In this document: positions 1-8,549 of the stretch, one piece after another
How positions within the stretch are numbered: position 1 is the stretch's first letter
Layout of the letters: every line of letters begins with the position of its first letter
NCBI GenBank assembly: GCA_965216645.1
Contig: CBDCGJ010000044.1
Location: forward strand, 140,811-204,810
Direction of reading: 5' to 3'
Length of the DNA: 64,000 nt
Source: CBDCGJ01 sp965216645
Lineage (GTDB): Bacteria > Pseudomonadota > Alphaproteobacteria > GCA-2731375
Position numbers and translations under genes: made by a program
The notes under the pieces: model-generated
Seen by the model: the letters and a program-made list of their open reading frames with translations, nothing else
What the model was told of the DNA's origin: nothing
Databases searched by the model: none

Positions 1-60
1 TCGCAAAGAAAAAAGCCGGCCAAGGCTGCCAGAAAGAGGCAGATCGACTCGAGGCGATAA
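1..60 (+). CDS. Possible C-terminal tail of a truncated upstream gene
   Basis: Reading frame 1 is open from the window edge to a TAA at 58-60 and encodes 19 residues rich in Lys, Arg and Ala, beginning SQRKKPAKAARKR. Such basic tails are common at the ends of alphaproteobacterial proteins. With so few residues no family can be assigned, and chance openness cannot be excluded. The following 147 bases up to the next gene show nothing I can support. Confidence 0.25.
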   Translation, partial: SQRKKPAKAARKRQIDSRR

Positions 61-207
61 TCTCGGAAGAAACTCATAACGCAACGGACACACAACTAAA
101 ACCAGACCGACAACGACGGTGCGCCGTTAACTTAGCACAGTGGCACACTTTCTGCCCACGTCGTCTCATCGACATGCTCGCCGACCACCATCGGGACTTG
201 AACGCCA

Positions 208-573
208 TTACGTCTCCAAATGGTAAACCTTGGCGGCGATGCGCCAGCGATCGTCGAGCTTAAGGAAGCTCAATATATCGACAAATCGAGCCGGCGGCAC
301 ATTGACCGTGACTTTGGCGACGGCGCTGCTTGGACTGGATAGGTCGACGGCGAGGATGTTGCCCGAACGCGAGTGACCAGCGCTCTTGGGTGACGGTCGG
401 TTCGCCACCAAATCCAAATAATCCGCGATCGGCATCACTGCTGCTTTATCGTCACTAACGGCGTAAAGATGGGCGTCAGGTAGAAAGAGTTCGCCGAGGC
501 GCACGGCGTCTCCTCGGTGCAGGGCGTCGAAATATTCGGTCGCGGCGCTAACCAAATCGGTACATACGGCCAT
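208..573 (-). CDS. NTF2-like (SnoaL/lumazine-binding-type) protein
   Basis: A 121-residue protein with the cone-shaped NTF2-like fold pattern: an N-terminal helix (AATEYFDALHRGD), a strand with LFLPDAHLYAV, and a C-terminal sheet ending in DDRWRIAAKVYHLE. It resembles the putative lumazine-binding/DUF4440-type branch. These small proteins act as ligand-binding proteins or as isomerases and hydrolases, so the exact role is unknown. The ATG is preceded by GGAG about 8 bases upstream, which supports the start. It is divergent from the LysR gene across 109 bases, the usual arrangement for a LysR target, so regulation by that neighbour is likely but inferred. Confidence 0.7.
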   Translation of the reverse strand: MAVCTDLVSAATEYFDALHRGDAVRLGELFLPDAHLYAVSDDKAAVMPIADYLDLVANRPSPKSAGHSRSGNILAVDLSSPSSAVAKVTVNVPPARFVDILSFLKLDDRWRIAAKVYHLET

Positions 574-682
574 GGTTTATCTCCATTCGGATTGTTCGTT
601 GATCGAATGCAGCATGCGGAAGAAAAGCGGTGGCTAACAAACGCCAAATTGACCGCAGACATGACATTTTGTAAGGGTAGGG
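574..682. promoter_or_regulatory. Divergent promoter region between NTF2-like gene and lysR
   Basis: 109 bases lie between the divergent starts. LysR-type regulators commonly bind such a region at a T-N11-A-type site and control both genes. I could not pick out a convincing dyad by eye, so this entry rests on gene arrangement rather than on a recognised operator. Confidence 0.35.
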
Positions 683-1543
683 ATGTCGCGCCTTCCCTTC
701 AACGCCATGCAGGTCATTGAAGCCGTCGTTCGGTTGGGCAGTTTTAGCGCCGCCGCGCGGGAGTTGGGCCTGACGGACTCCGCGATCAGCAATTCGGTTC
801 GGCGTTTCGAAAGCGACTTGGATCAGACCCTGTTCGAGCGCCATGCCGGGCGGGTCGAGCCGCGCCCCGCGGCGCACCGGATCGCGGCGGCGACGTCGCA
901 GGCCAGTTATTTACTACGCGGCGCGCTCGACGAACTCACCGATCCGGCATCGGTCCCGACGATTACATTGGCTTGCACGCCGACATTCGCTACCCGCTGG
1001 CTCGCCAGCCGCATGCCGGGCCTGCGGGCGGCCGTGGCACCGGTTCGGATCACCATGTCGTCCGGGGTCGCGCTCACGGACGAGGCGGATTTATGGGTTC
1101 GCCACGGCTCGATCGAAGGCGGCGACGACCGCTGGCCGGGCTTGACGGCGCTGCTGCTGATGCCGGATGTGAAACAGCCTGTCGCGGCGCCATCCCTGAT
1201 CGGGGACGGTCCGGTATCAGACTTGGAGGTGTCGCGCTATCCCTTGATCGCCGTGGCGGCGCGACCGGACGAATGGCCGGCCTGGTTTGCCGCCGCCAGT
1301 CTAGGTGCCGCGCCGGACCCAGTCGCCCGCTTCGATGTCACCGCCAATGCTTGGGATGCCGCCCGCGCCGGCACGGGCATCGCATTGGGTAATCCCACTT
1401 TGCTCGCCGACGACCTCGCCTCGGGTGATCTTCATGCATTAAGCGATACCCGGCTCCAAACCCATGCTTACTATCTATGCCGCCGGCGGGGCGATCGCCG
1501 GAGTTATATCAGACAGGCATGGCGATGGTTTCGGGAGGCATAG
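683..1543 (+). CDS. LysR-family transcriptional regulator (GcvA-like)
   Basis: A 286-residue LysR-type regulator. Residues about 5-64 form the winged helix-turn-helix, with the typical FNAMQVIEAVVRLGSFSAAA start and LGLTDSAISNSVRRFE recognition helix. The rest is the substrate-binding effector domain (ITLACTPTFATRWLASRMP, as in GcvA/AmpR-like members). AGGG-TAGGG directly upstream of the ATG serves as ribosome site. It probably controls the divergent NTF2-like gene and possibly itself; the effector is unknown. It ends 13 bases before the convergent transposase gene. Confidence 0.85.
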   Translation: MSRLPFNAMQVIEAVVRLGSFSAAARELGLTDSAISNSVRRFESDLDQTLFERHAGRVEPRPAAHRIAAATSQASYLLRGALDELTDPASVPTITLACTPTFATRWLASRMPGLRAAVAPVRITMSSGVALTDEADLWVRHGSIEGGDDRWPGLTALLLMPDVKQPVAAPSLIGDGPVSDLEVSRYPLIAVAARPDEWPAWFAAASLGAAPDPVARFDVTANAWDAARAGTGIALGNPTLLADDLASGDLHALSDTRLQTHAYYLCRRRGDRRSYIRQAWRWFREA

Positions 1544-1556
1544 TGGTAACGGCCAA

Positions 1557-2237
1557 CTAATTCGGAGCGTCATCTTCAGCCGACTTCCTCGGTCGTCCGA
1601 CGGATCGCGGACGGAGGGTTCGGCCGAGCCGTCGCTCCCATTCGGCGAGAAAGGCTTCGTCGCCGGCGGGTCGGCCGGTGCGGCTGTGGCGAAGCAGATC
1701 GTCGACGTCGGCGGTATCGACAGGGGTGGCGAGCAGGCTTGTCCAGTCACCGGCGATGCCGGCCAGACCGCCGCGGTCGACCAGACCATCGGGTTCGACC
1801 GACAGATGCGCCCCCGCACTTGACCATGGCCAATCTTCCGGCTGCCGCACCAGCCCGGCGTCGACCGGTGCCCGCGCCACATAGCGGGTGCAGGCGATTA
1901 GCCAACGCCGGTCCATGGCGAAGGACTGAAAGCGCTCCTGCCAAAGATGGCCGCGCCAATCTTCCCGCTGGTTGACCCGCCGCGTATAGCGCCGGTGGGC
2001 CTCGCCAAGCCCGCGCCGGAGCCCGTCTTCGTCCCCCGGCACCAGGATCAGATGCACTTGGTTCGGCATCAGACAATAGCTCCAGACCGCCACGCCCGCG
2101 CGGCCGCAGAACTCGGCCAACAGGTCCTTGTAGGCCTGGTAATCGTCGTCGTTGAAGAAGACGACCTGCCGCCGATTGCCGCGCTGAGTCACATAGTGCG
2201 GCACGCCGGGCAATACGATGCGCGCGAGACGAGCCAT
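1557..2237 (-). CDS. REP-associated tyrosine transposase (RAYT, Y1_Tnp)
   Basis: A 226-residue Y1 transposase of the IS200/IS605-related RAYT type. Visible are the N-terminal MARLARIVLPGVPHYVTQRG signature, the DDDYQAYKDLL helix, and the HUH-region sequence CLMPNQVHLIL at about residues 55-65. Most relatives have NHVHL, so the first metal-binding His is Gln here. The RRYTRRVNQREDWRGHLWQ segment and the C-terminal region are present, so the gene looks full length. RAYTs are single-copy domesticated transposases that mobilise REP/REPIN palindromes; two such palindromes occur in this window (20.7 and 29.4 kb). No flanking terminal repeats of a classical IS are evident. Confidence 0.85.
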   Translation of the reverse strand: MARLARIVLPGVPHYVTQRGNRRQVVFFNDDDYQAYKDLLAEFCGRAGVAVWSYCLMPNQVHLILVPGDEDGLRRGLGEAHRRYTRRVNQREDWRGHLWQERFQSFAMDRRWLIACTRYVARAPVDAGLVRQPEDWPWSSAGAHLSVEPDGLVDRGGLAGIAGDWTSLLATPVDTADVDDLLRHSRTGRPAGDEAFLAEWERRLGRTLRPRSVGRPRKSAEDDAPN

Positions 2238-2279
2238 GGCGCAATGCTAGCGGGGTTGCCGGAGTTATGTCAAGAAAAT

Positions 2280-2291
2280 ATATACTGTCCC
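2280..2291. repeat. RAYT-associated motif ATATACTGTCCC
   Basis: About 40 bases upstream of the transposase start lies ATATACTGTCCC (GGGACAGTATAT on the other strand). From memory this type of motif recurs beside RAYT genes in many proteobacteria and may be part of the element end. No second copy was seen in the window, so the assignment is tentative. Confidence 0.3.
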
Positions 2292-2418
2292 TTGATTTGA
2301 TCTTCGAGGTTTCCAACGACTTCTAGGACCTGCTCCGCCGCAGGGGCATCGGCGAGGAATGCCGACTTTGTAACATGGCCTATGCGATAACGTAGAATCG
2401 ACACGGCTTGTCGGCCTT

Positions 2419-4119
2419 TCAGCGGCCTAGTGTCGAAAGCGAGCGGTCGACGGGTCGTCGAAGACAAAACAACTTCATTGCCGTGCCGACAACAACTGCG
2501 TCGGCATCGTTTCTGTCGCCAGGGGCAACAATATCCAAAATGTCGTACCCGAGACTTGGTTTTTGCGGGAAGTCGATAACGCCGTCCATTAATTCGATGA
2601 GCTGTTTGCAGACGGACAAGCCGACACCGCTTCCCTCGATTTCGGAACCCTCCAAGCCAAGGCGGTTGAAGGGCTGAAAAATCTTCCCGCGATCGGCCTC
2701 ATCGATACCGATGCCGGTATCGATGACCTCTATCTTTACCATGTTTTTCTCGGGGTAGAGTGCAGCGCGGAGCGTAAGTGATCCGTGTTCGCAGTTGTAT
2801 TTGATTGCGTTCGAAAGAATATTCAGAACAATCTGTCTGATCCGTGTGGCGTCCGCAAGTATCTCGTAATCGAAAACGCTTTCAAAATCCAGGTTCAGAT
2901 TGAGATTTGCATTTTCGACAAGGGGTTTTATGAGCGAAGCGCATTCCTGCAGAACGTCATATATTCTGAGATTCCTAACGTCCAATTTGGTGTGACCGGC
3001 TTCGATCTGGGAGAAATCCAAGAGCTGTTCGACAAGCCTCAGGAGGATTTGCCCACCGTTCATGATATGCTGCAAGGCATTGACGTCTTCTTGATTATTC
3101 CGCGATTTCGCGCCGATCAGCAGGAGCTGGGTAAAGCCCAGGATAGCGTTTAACGGGGTTCGCAATTCGTGGCTCATTGAAGAAAGGAACTCCGACTTTG
3201 CGCGATTTGCCGATTCGGCCTCTTCAATGGCATGCTCCAGTTCGGTCGTATGCCGCGTGACGCGATTGCGGTACTCCACGATGGTTTCGATCATCTGTCC
3301 GAAAATATTGTAGAGAACGCCGATTTCATCCCGCCGGTTCACCCATTTCTCACGTTTGGCCCGGTTTTGGGTTTCGGCTACCTCCAAACTCAAGCCGTCC
3401 ATTCCATGTTCGACAATTTCATGGGAAACGCTGGCCACATAGGAAAGTGGCGCGATAAGCCAGTGAATGGCCAGCCAAGCGAACAAAAGCGTTACCGCGG
3501 CGATGGCCGCGCTGAAAGCGACGGCAATAACGCTGTTGCGGTAAATGGAGTTCTGCAAGACGGCCAAATCCAGGCTAAGCCGAACGAAGCCGATGATTTC
3601 CCCCGCCTTGCCACCATTGACGCTGCCATCCGAGATATCTTCAATACTTCCTGCTCGAATCAATTCACGGATAATCGGCATCGTGACGACAATTCCGGCC
3701 CGTTGACCAAGCCAGTCCGGTTGAAACGGAGCGCCGCTTTTTTCGCTGTAAACCATTTCGCCCTTGGCTCTCGCCAAAGTTGTGTCGGCGTCGTCAAGTC
3801 GACGGCGCACAAAATCGGCTTCGTTGGACGCGAGCACAAGTCCGGATGCATTTGTGATCTCCACTTTCCGGATGTTCGCGTCGAGACGAACAACGGCCGC
3901 AATTGTTTCCGAGAGCCGCGATTTGTCTTCCGTCAACACGGCGTATTTGCTGAAATCCGAAAGAAACTTGGAATCGCTTTTCAAGTCGCGAACAACATTT
4001 TCTCGCTGCAGCTTGATTTGCGTCCAATTGTAGTAAGTCGTCAAAGAGACGCAAACAACTGCGACAACGCAGCATACGAACGAAATGGCGCCTGCCCTGA
4101 TACTGTGCATCATGCGCAT
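2419..4119 (-). CDS. Membrane sensor histidine kinase with HAMP, C-terminus frameshifted
   Basis: A 566-residue sensor kinase. It has TM1 (about 10-30), a periplasmic sensor of about 160 residues, TM2 (about 196-224), a HAMP region, HisKA with MSHELRTPLN (phospho-His about H317), then N box ILSNAIKYN (N437), G1 DTGIGID and G2 GSGVGLSVCKQL. After about residue 524 the frame is wrong. One base fewer in the C-run at 2548-2550 restores a normal kinase end (GTTFWILLPLA) with a stop at 2475-2477; as read, a 42-residue unrelated tail follows. It is the last gene of a minus-strand set with a binding protein (67 bases upstream) and an outer-membrane barrel. No response regulator lies nearby. Base composition is visibly AT-richer than the surroundings. 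Confidence 0.85.
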   Translation of the reverse strand: MRMMHSIRAGAISFVCCVVAVVCVSLTTYYNWTQIKLQRENVVRDLKSDSKFLSDFSKYAVLTEDKSRLSETIAAVVRLDANIRKVEITNASGLVLASNEADFVRRRLDDADTTLARAKGEMVYSEKSGAPFQPDWLGQRAGIVVTMPIIRELIRAGSIEDISDGSVNGGKAGEIIGFVRLSLDLAVLQNSIYRNSVIAVAFSAAIAAVTLLFAWLAIHWLIAPLSYVASVSHEIVEHGMDGLSLEVAETQNRAKREKWVNRRDEIGVLYNIFGQMIETIVEYRNRVTRHTTELEHAIEEAESANRAKSEFLSSMSHELRTPLNAILGFTQLLLIGAKSRNNQEDVNALQHIMNGGQILLRLVEQLLDFSQIEAGHTKLDVRNLRIYDVLQECASLIKPLVENANLNLNLDFESVFDYEILADATRIRQIVLNILSNAIKYNCEHGSLTLRAALYPEKNMVKIEVIDTGIGIDEADRGKIFQPFNRLGLEGSEIEGSGVGLSVCKQLIELMDGVIDFPQKPSLGYDILDIVAPGDRNDADAVVVGTAMKLFCLRRPVDRSLSTLGR

Positions 4120-4186
4120 GGCTGTATTCCGTTCCGATGTCTGTGCGCCGCGTGAAAAAATCGCGGGCCAGCAATATTAGTGCTCA

Positions 4187-5134
4187 TTAACGCCAATTAA
4201 TTCCTATTGAAAGAGATGGATTATTAATAAGGTTTTGAAACTGTTTGGCCGATCGGCTGTTGACAAAAACTTCAACGTCCTTGGTATTGAGCGCCACCAC
4301 CGTCCCATTGCTCGTTTCCGAAATATGACGGCTGACGGAATATCCAAACCGCTTCCCGAGTAGGAAGTAGTTGGGAACGATCGCCCCCAACATCCCAAGC
4401 CGCACCAGCGCCTCCGAATATCCGAAGGCTGGGACGCGGTTCTCCAGCGTTGTATTGATCACGTATTCCGCCGAATCGCGGTTCAATACTTTTGCATCTC
4501 GTACAAACAAGATTGCGTCGGAGCTATTGATGATCCGGCGAAGCGCTGAGGGAAGTTGCTTTGGCGAGGCGATCGGTTCGAGAATCGCTTGCACGGACAG
4601 TCTTTCGGTTGCGGTTTTGAAAGCGGTGGCCCGGTCGGCATTGAGGTCTGGGTTATATATGAAACCGATCGATTTGGTGCCGGGGAAGAGCCTGCGGATA
4701 ACTTCGATTTGCTGTGTCAATGGAACGTTAGTATTCAGTCGGAAATTAAGCTGATTGTTCTGCTGCAACTTCGCGACCGAATTCCGATTGGCGAAAGCAT
4801 GGAAAACAGTCGCGTTGGCATGATGTTCGGCCGCAATCTGAGTCGCCGGCCAACCGATCGTTATTACCAAGTTGATGCGCTGATCCTTGATTTTTTGGAC
4901 GTGTTCTTTCCCGGTCCCCATCTCCCCGGCCATGTCGAAATAACGTACTTTGCCGCAATTCGGACAGTGCTCGGTGATTCCCTTGACGATCAGCCGGCTG
5001 TGACGGGTGGACTTCGTGTCCAGTATCGCGACGTCAGCACTGGATATGCTTGCGCCGGCGCAAAAATACAGCGCGGCCGAGCAACATATTATCGCTCGGA
5101 TACAAACGTACCTTATAATACGTCCGCCAATCAT
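4187..5134 (-). CDS. Periplasmic binding protein, ABC_sub_bind (PF04392) family
   Basis: A 315-residue protein with an N-terminal signal peptide (hydrophobic stretch to about residue 33), then a two-lobed binding-protein pattern: INLVITIGWPATQIA, KSIGFIYNPDLNAD and a C-terminal lobe with VPAFGYSEALVRLGMLGA and DVEVFVN. This matches the ABC_sub_bind family (TrpX-like). No permease or ATPase gene is nearby; instead it lies between an outer-membrane barrel gene and a sensor kinase gene on the same strand. A role as the periplasmic ligand-sensing partner of the kinase is therefore inferred rather than transport. A CPNC motif (about Cys57/Cys60) near the N-terminus could form a disulfide or bind metal. 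Confidence 0.75.
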   Translation of the reverse strand: MIGGRIIRYVCIRAIICCSAALYFCAGASISSADVAILDTKSTRHSRLIVKGITEHCPNCGKVRYFDMAGEMGTGKEHVQKIKDQRINLVITIGWPATQIAAEHHANATVFHAFANRNSVAKLQQNNQLNFRLNTNVPLTQQIEVIRRLFPGTKSIGFIYNPDLNADRATAFKTATERLSVQAILEPIASPKQLPSALRRIINSSDAILFVRDAKVLNRDSAEYVINTTLENRVPAFGYSEALVRLGMLGAIVPNYFLLGKRFGYSVSRHISETSNGTVVALNTKDVEVFVNSRSAKQFQNLINNPSLSIGINWR

Positions 5135-5231
5135 GATCCGATTTCGTCACCTAAGATCGCTAATTTCCACCGTATCGAAATTCTCATTCGCCCGTCAGTC
5201 TCTACTCACAATTTCGGCGCCATGGCCGATC

Positions 5232-6554
5232 TTAAAATTTTATTTGAAACCCTAAAAAGTGGATGACATCCGGTCGAATGCCATTGTCGTCCAGCGGGAC
5301 CAACGCGTTGTAAAACAACATAACGTCGTTGGGTCCGTTCCAAACCAATCCGAGGCTGAGGTTGAAGCTGTCGTTCCGGGAGTCTCGACGATGCACCACG
5401 GCGTGTTCGCCGAGGAAATCCAACGAAACGCCAAATCCGCTAAGCAGTTTACCGCTGTCTGTTTCCGGTAGATAAGTACCGCCGACCGCATAGCGTAGAA
5501 AATGTTGCTTGCGCGCGTTTGCATTCACGGCATAGCTAACATTGGCATGCGAATTAAGCGCGCTGCCGCCAAAGTCGAAATTTTTTCCGGCAACGAATGT
5601 TGCATTGCCGCCAATTCCCCGCACGCCCTGAAAGTTTTTTTCGTCGCCGGTCGGCAGGCGGAGACTCCCCGCAATCGCGAATTCGGCATCAGCGTACTTT
5701 CCGAGAAAATACTTCGAGTTCAATTGAATATCGCCCAATCCCGTTTTGCTGCCGCGGAGCCCGGAAAACGGTGAATCGGAGTCAGCACCGAAACGATGAA
5801 GAGTGCCGGCAAAGAACCTCTTCGTCGGGTTCTCGACCACTTCGGCGATCGAGACGGCCTGCATTCTGGTTCTATGCACGGGAATGACGATGCCGATATC
5901 CCAATCGTCCGTGATCCCGTACGATCCGAACAGGAGCGAGGTTTCGATGAGCAGGTCTAATTGAATGTTCAACCGGACGACATCTTTCTCAAACGCGTAA
6001 CATTGTCCGGGAGGACCGCCAATGCAGGGCGTGTCGGAACCGCCGGAATTATCGACGTCGGAATGTTTCAGATCGACCTGTAGATTGCCGAGGCTGCGTC
6101 CATTCAGTTCGCGGTACCTGGCATGCGAATATGCCCACCCCAAATTCAGCCGGCCGGCGCCTATAGTATTGGGGTTGACCACGTATGCCGAGCCGCTAAT
6201 CGTGTCGGGACTGCTGACAAAGTCGTCCAACACCGGGTCGAAGACGAACGACAGCCCCGAATTTGCGCTAATTCCAGGTCCTTGCGCGGTTTCGATATCT
6301 TCGACGAGCTTGGCTAAAGTGGACAACGACGAGCCCGTAAAATGCGCGGCGTGATTAAACGGCGTTCCGCTGGCCAATTTGACGCCGTCACCGCCATAGA
6401 GACTCGGCAGCAAGTCCACCAAATTGCCATCGAACCTTTCGACCGACTGCGCTTCGGCAAATTCCGTTTCGCATCCGAATGCGGCAACGAAGACGGTTGC
6501 GAAACTCAGCAGGCGAGCTGTCGACTTGATTCGCGAAGTTTTGGTAAACAACAT
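5232..6554 (-). CDS. Outer-membrane beta-barrel protein (Phenol_MetA_deg/transporter-like)
   Basis: From the chosen ATG at 6554 the protein has about 440 residues. It starts with a signal peptide (MLFTKTSRIKSTARL then a hydrophobic core ending near EFAEA) and continues with alternating amphipathic strands, ending FLGFQIKF with the terminal Phe used for barrel insertion. Patterns such as YGITDDWDIGIVIPV and GLGDIQLNSKYFL match the MetA-pathway transporter-like family. An open frame extends upstream to 6698, but those 48 residues look non-coding. A Cys pair (PCIGGPPGQC) probably forms a loop disulfide. It is the first gene of the barrel/binding-protein/kinase set, 97 bases before the binding protein. 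The ligand is unknown. Confidence 0.7.
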   Translation of the reverse strand: MLFTKTSRIKSTARLLSFATVFVAAFGCETEFAEAQSVERFDGNLVDLLPSLYGGDGVKLASGTPFNHAAHFTGSSLSTLAKLVEDIETAQGPGISANSGLSFVFDPVLDDFVSSPDTISGSAYVVNPNTIGAGRLNLGWAYSHARYRELNGRSLGNLQVDLKHSDVDNSGGSDTPCIGGPPGQCYAFEKDVVRLNIQLDLLIETSLLFGSYGITDDWDIGIVIPVHRTRMQAVSIAEVVENPTKRFFAGTLHRFGADSDSPFSGLRGSKTGLGDIQLNSKYFLGKYADAEFAIAGSLRLPTGDEKNFQGVRGIGGNATFVAGKNFDFGGSALNSHANVSYAVNANARKQHFLRYAVGGTYLPETDSGKLLSGFGVSLDFLGEHAVVHRRDSRNDSFNLSLGLVWNGPNDVMLFYNALVPLDDNGIRPDVIHFLGFQIKF

Positions 6555-7037
6555 TTTTCGCACTTCAGCAGTCTTGCCGCGAATGGTGTCCGCGTTAGTC
6601 AAATGAAATTCGCGCGGACTGCTCATCGAGTCCAGCATAGCAAGATATAATCGATAGTGGCCATTTTGATGAATTCCCCATAATCGGATTTCCCACAATG
6701 CTGAGTTTACAATATCAGCAATTGATTTACATATCGTATATCGTCACTGTGGCCGGAAATTTGCGTTGATATTTGCAATAATAAAAGTATGCGGATAGCA
6801 AAAAAAGTAGTATTCAACTTTTCATTGCGGGTATTATGGATTTTTGCTGAAAGAAAACTATTTTTGTTGACAGAGTAGCTCGCCGACAACCAGTTTAACT
6901 GTCGCCAAACGGCAAAGCGACACATTTCCCGCCAGCACGAAATCGCACTGCCCGGAATTCACACCAACCTGTGATTTGAACGTCATCGCCGGCCGCGCGA
7001 TATGCTTCGCAGACATCAATGAGACGAGGATGAGACG
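6555..7037. other. AT-rich intergenic region with divergent promoters
   Basis: About 480 bases separate the barrel operon from the YHS gene. Positions about 6700-6900 are strikingly AT-rich for this window, with many A/T runs. A TTGACA hexamer sits at 6867-6872 in plus orientation, but no convincing -10 follows at 17 bases. No real gene is seen; a short minus-strand open frame at 6707-6925 has no family resemblance. The region probably holds promoters for both flanking units. Confidence 0.4.
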
Positions 7038-7505
7038 ATGGGTTTACGGGTCGTGCCGCAGACGGTTTTTGCGTTCTTGGTACTGGTTTTGGCGGCCATT
7101 GCCGGACCGGCGCAGGCGGGCGGAAAGGTGAACACGACGTTCCTGGCCGGGGTGGCGATCGACGGCTACGATCCGGTCGCCTATTTCACCCTAGGCAAAC
7201 CGGTGCCGGGCGAGAAACAGTTCAGCCATGAATGGAATGATGCAACCTGGCGCTTCGCCAGCGCGGAAAACCGGGACAAGTTTGCCGCCGCGCCGGAGAA
7301 ATACGCGCCGCAATATGGCGGCTATTGCGCCTGGGCGGTCAGCCAGGGTTATACCGCCGACATCAATCCGGCCGCCTGGAAGATCGTCGACGGCAAACTT
7401 TATCTGAATTACTCCCGCGGTGTGCAAGAGACGTGGGAGCAGGACGTACCCGGCAATATCTCGAAAGCCAACCAGAACTGGCCCGGCATCCGCGCCAAAT
7501 TGTAA
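7038..7505 (+). CDS. Exported YHS-domain protein
   Basis: A 155-residue protein. Residues 1-27 are a signal peptide (hydrophobic VFAFLVLVLAAIAG, cleavage after AQA). A single YHS domain follows with VAIDGYDPVAYF, WRFASAENRDKFAAAPEKY and the conserved YGGYCAWAVSQG. The YHS domain is thought to bind metal, and exported single-domain members are common in proteobacteria near redox or copper genes; the role here is unknown. It is a stand-alone gene followed by a strong hairpin and convergent with the next gene. Confidence 0.8.
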   Translation: MGLRVVPQTVFAFLVLVLAAIAGPAQAGGKVNTTFLAGVAIDGYDPVAYFTLGKPVPGEKQFSHEWNDATWRFASAENRDKFAAAPEKYAPQYGGYCAWAVSQGYTADINPAAWKIVDGKLYLNYSRGVQETWEQDVPGNISKANQNWPGIRAKL

Positions 7506-7514
7506 GAAAGTGCC

Positions 7515-7539
7515 CGGCGGGGATGCCCTATCCCCGCCG
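7515..7539. terminator. Hairpin between convergent genes, probable bidirectional terminator
   Basis: A perfect 10-bp stem, CGGCGGGGAT and its complement ATCCCCGCCG, encloses a 5-base loop (7525-7529). It starts 10 bases after the YHS stop and ends 12 bases before the convergent hydrolase stop. There is no T tract on either side, so it is not a textbook intrinsic terminator, but position and stability favour termination or transcript-end protection. Confidence 0.55.
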
Positions 7540-7550
7540 TCGCCGCCGCC

Positions 7551-8441
7551 CTACGGATCGTCGGTGGTGCTGAGAATGCCTGGTCCAACGGAGCGCGGAT
7601 CGCGCAGCGGCCAGCGCCCGCTTTCGACGTGACGGAGAAAATCGCCGCAGAATTGGTTGAACAGCGCCGGTTCCTCGAGATTGCTGGCATGGCCTGTATT
7701 GGGCAGGAAGACCATGGCGGACGACCGGATTCGGCGCTTCAAATATAAGCTGACATCCAGGCAAGGCTCGTCCTCATCCCCATTCAAAATCAGCGTCGGC
7801 ACGGTCAGCGCCCGCAACCCCTCCTCGAGATCGTAAAGCGAGGGCCGGCGCGCCTGCACGCCGCGCATGGTGTTGGCGGACCCGAGACTGGAATGATCCC
7901 GCAATTGGTTTTCGAACTCGCGCCAGCCGCGCGGGTCCTTATTCTGGTATTGCACCCTGGTCGGCCCAAGCGCGTAGTCGGCGCCGAAGCCTTCCATGCC
8001 GCGTTCGTCGATCGCGTCCGCGGCCGCGTTTGCCTCGCGCACGAACTGCGCGCGCACATCGGTACCGGCACCGTAACCGCAACCGGCCACAACCAATGAC
8101 AATGCCCGATTCGGGTAATTTAGGCCGAAATGCAATGTCGCGAAGCCGCCCATGGACAGGCCGACAATATGAGCTTTGTCGATTTCTTTCGCATCCATGA
8201 CCGCGCGGATATCGTCGCGCGCGCGGTCTTGGCTGTACGCCTCCGGATCCGTCGGCACCGCCGAGGGCGGGTAGCCTCTGGCGTTGAAGGCGATACACCG
8301 GTTTGTCCTTGAAAAATAACGGATTTGCGGCTCCCAACTCCGGCAATCGCCGGCGAATTCGTGGACGAACACGATCGCCGTGCCCGCGCCGGTTTCCTCA
8401 ATATGCAAAGCCACGCCATCATCGGTCTCAATCATCGTCAT
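7551..8441 (-). CDS. Alpha/beta hydrolase
   Basis: A 296-residue alpha/beta-hydrolase of the 3-oxoadipate enol-lactonase/epoxide-hydrolase-like group. Visible are the oxyanion strand region TAIVFVHEFAGD, the nucleophile elbow GLSMGG (Ser96), the acid in LNGDEDEP and the catalytic His in NTGHASN. The substrate cannot be read from sequence. It is convergent with the YHS gene and divergent from a diguanylate cyclase gene (108 bases), with no operon partner. Confidence 0.8.
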   Translation of the reverse strand: MTMIETDDGVALHIEETGAGTAIVFVHEFAGDCRSWEPQIRYFSRTNRCIAFNARGYPPSAVPTDPEAYSQDRARDDIRAVMDAKEIDKAHIVGLSMGGFATLHFGLNYPNRALSLVVAGCGYGAGTDVRAQFVREANAAADAIDERGMEGFGADYALGPTRVQYQNKDPRGWREFENQLRDHSSLGSANTMRGVQARRPSLYDLEEGLRALTVPTLILNGDEDEPCLDVSLYLKRRIRSSAMVFLPNTGHASNLEEPALFNQFCGDFLRHVESGRWPLRDPRSVGPGILSTTDDP

Positions 8442-8549
8442 TTTTCACCCCTTGTCCGCAAATTAGCCAAAATTGCAATTGATTGTGCGCATCGACGCCC
8501 GCAATGTGTCGCTATTGTCACGCCAACTCACTCGCAAGACCTGGGCAAA

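Noticed and set aside
6707..6925. 72-residue minus-strand frame in the AT-rich gap
   Set aside because: No recognisable family, weak start and a composition that mirrors the AT-rich DNA.
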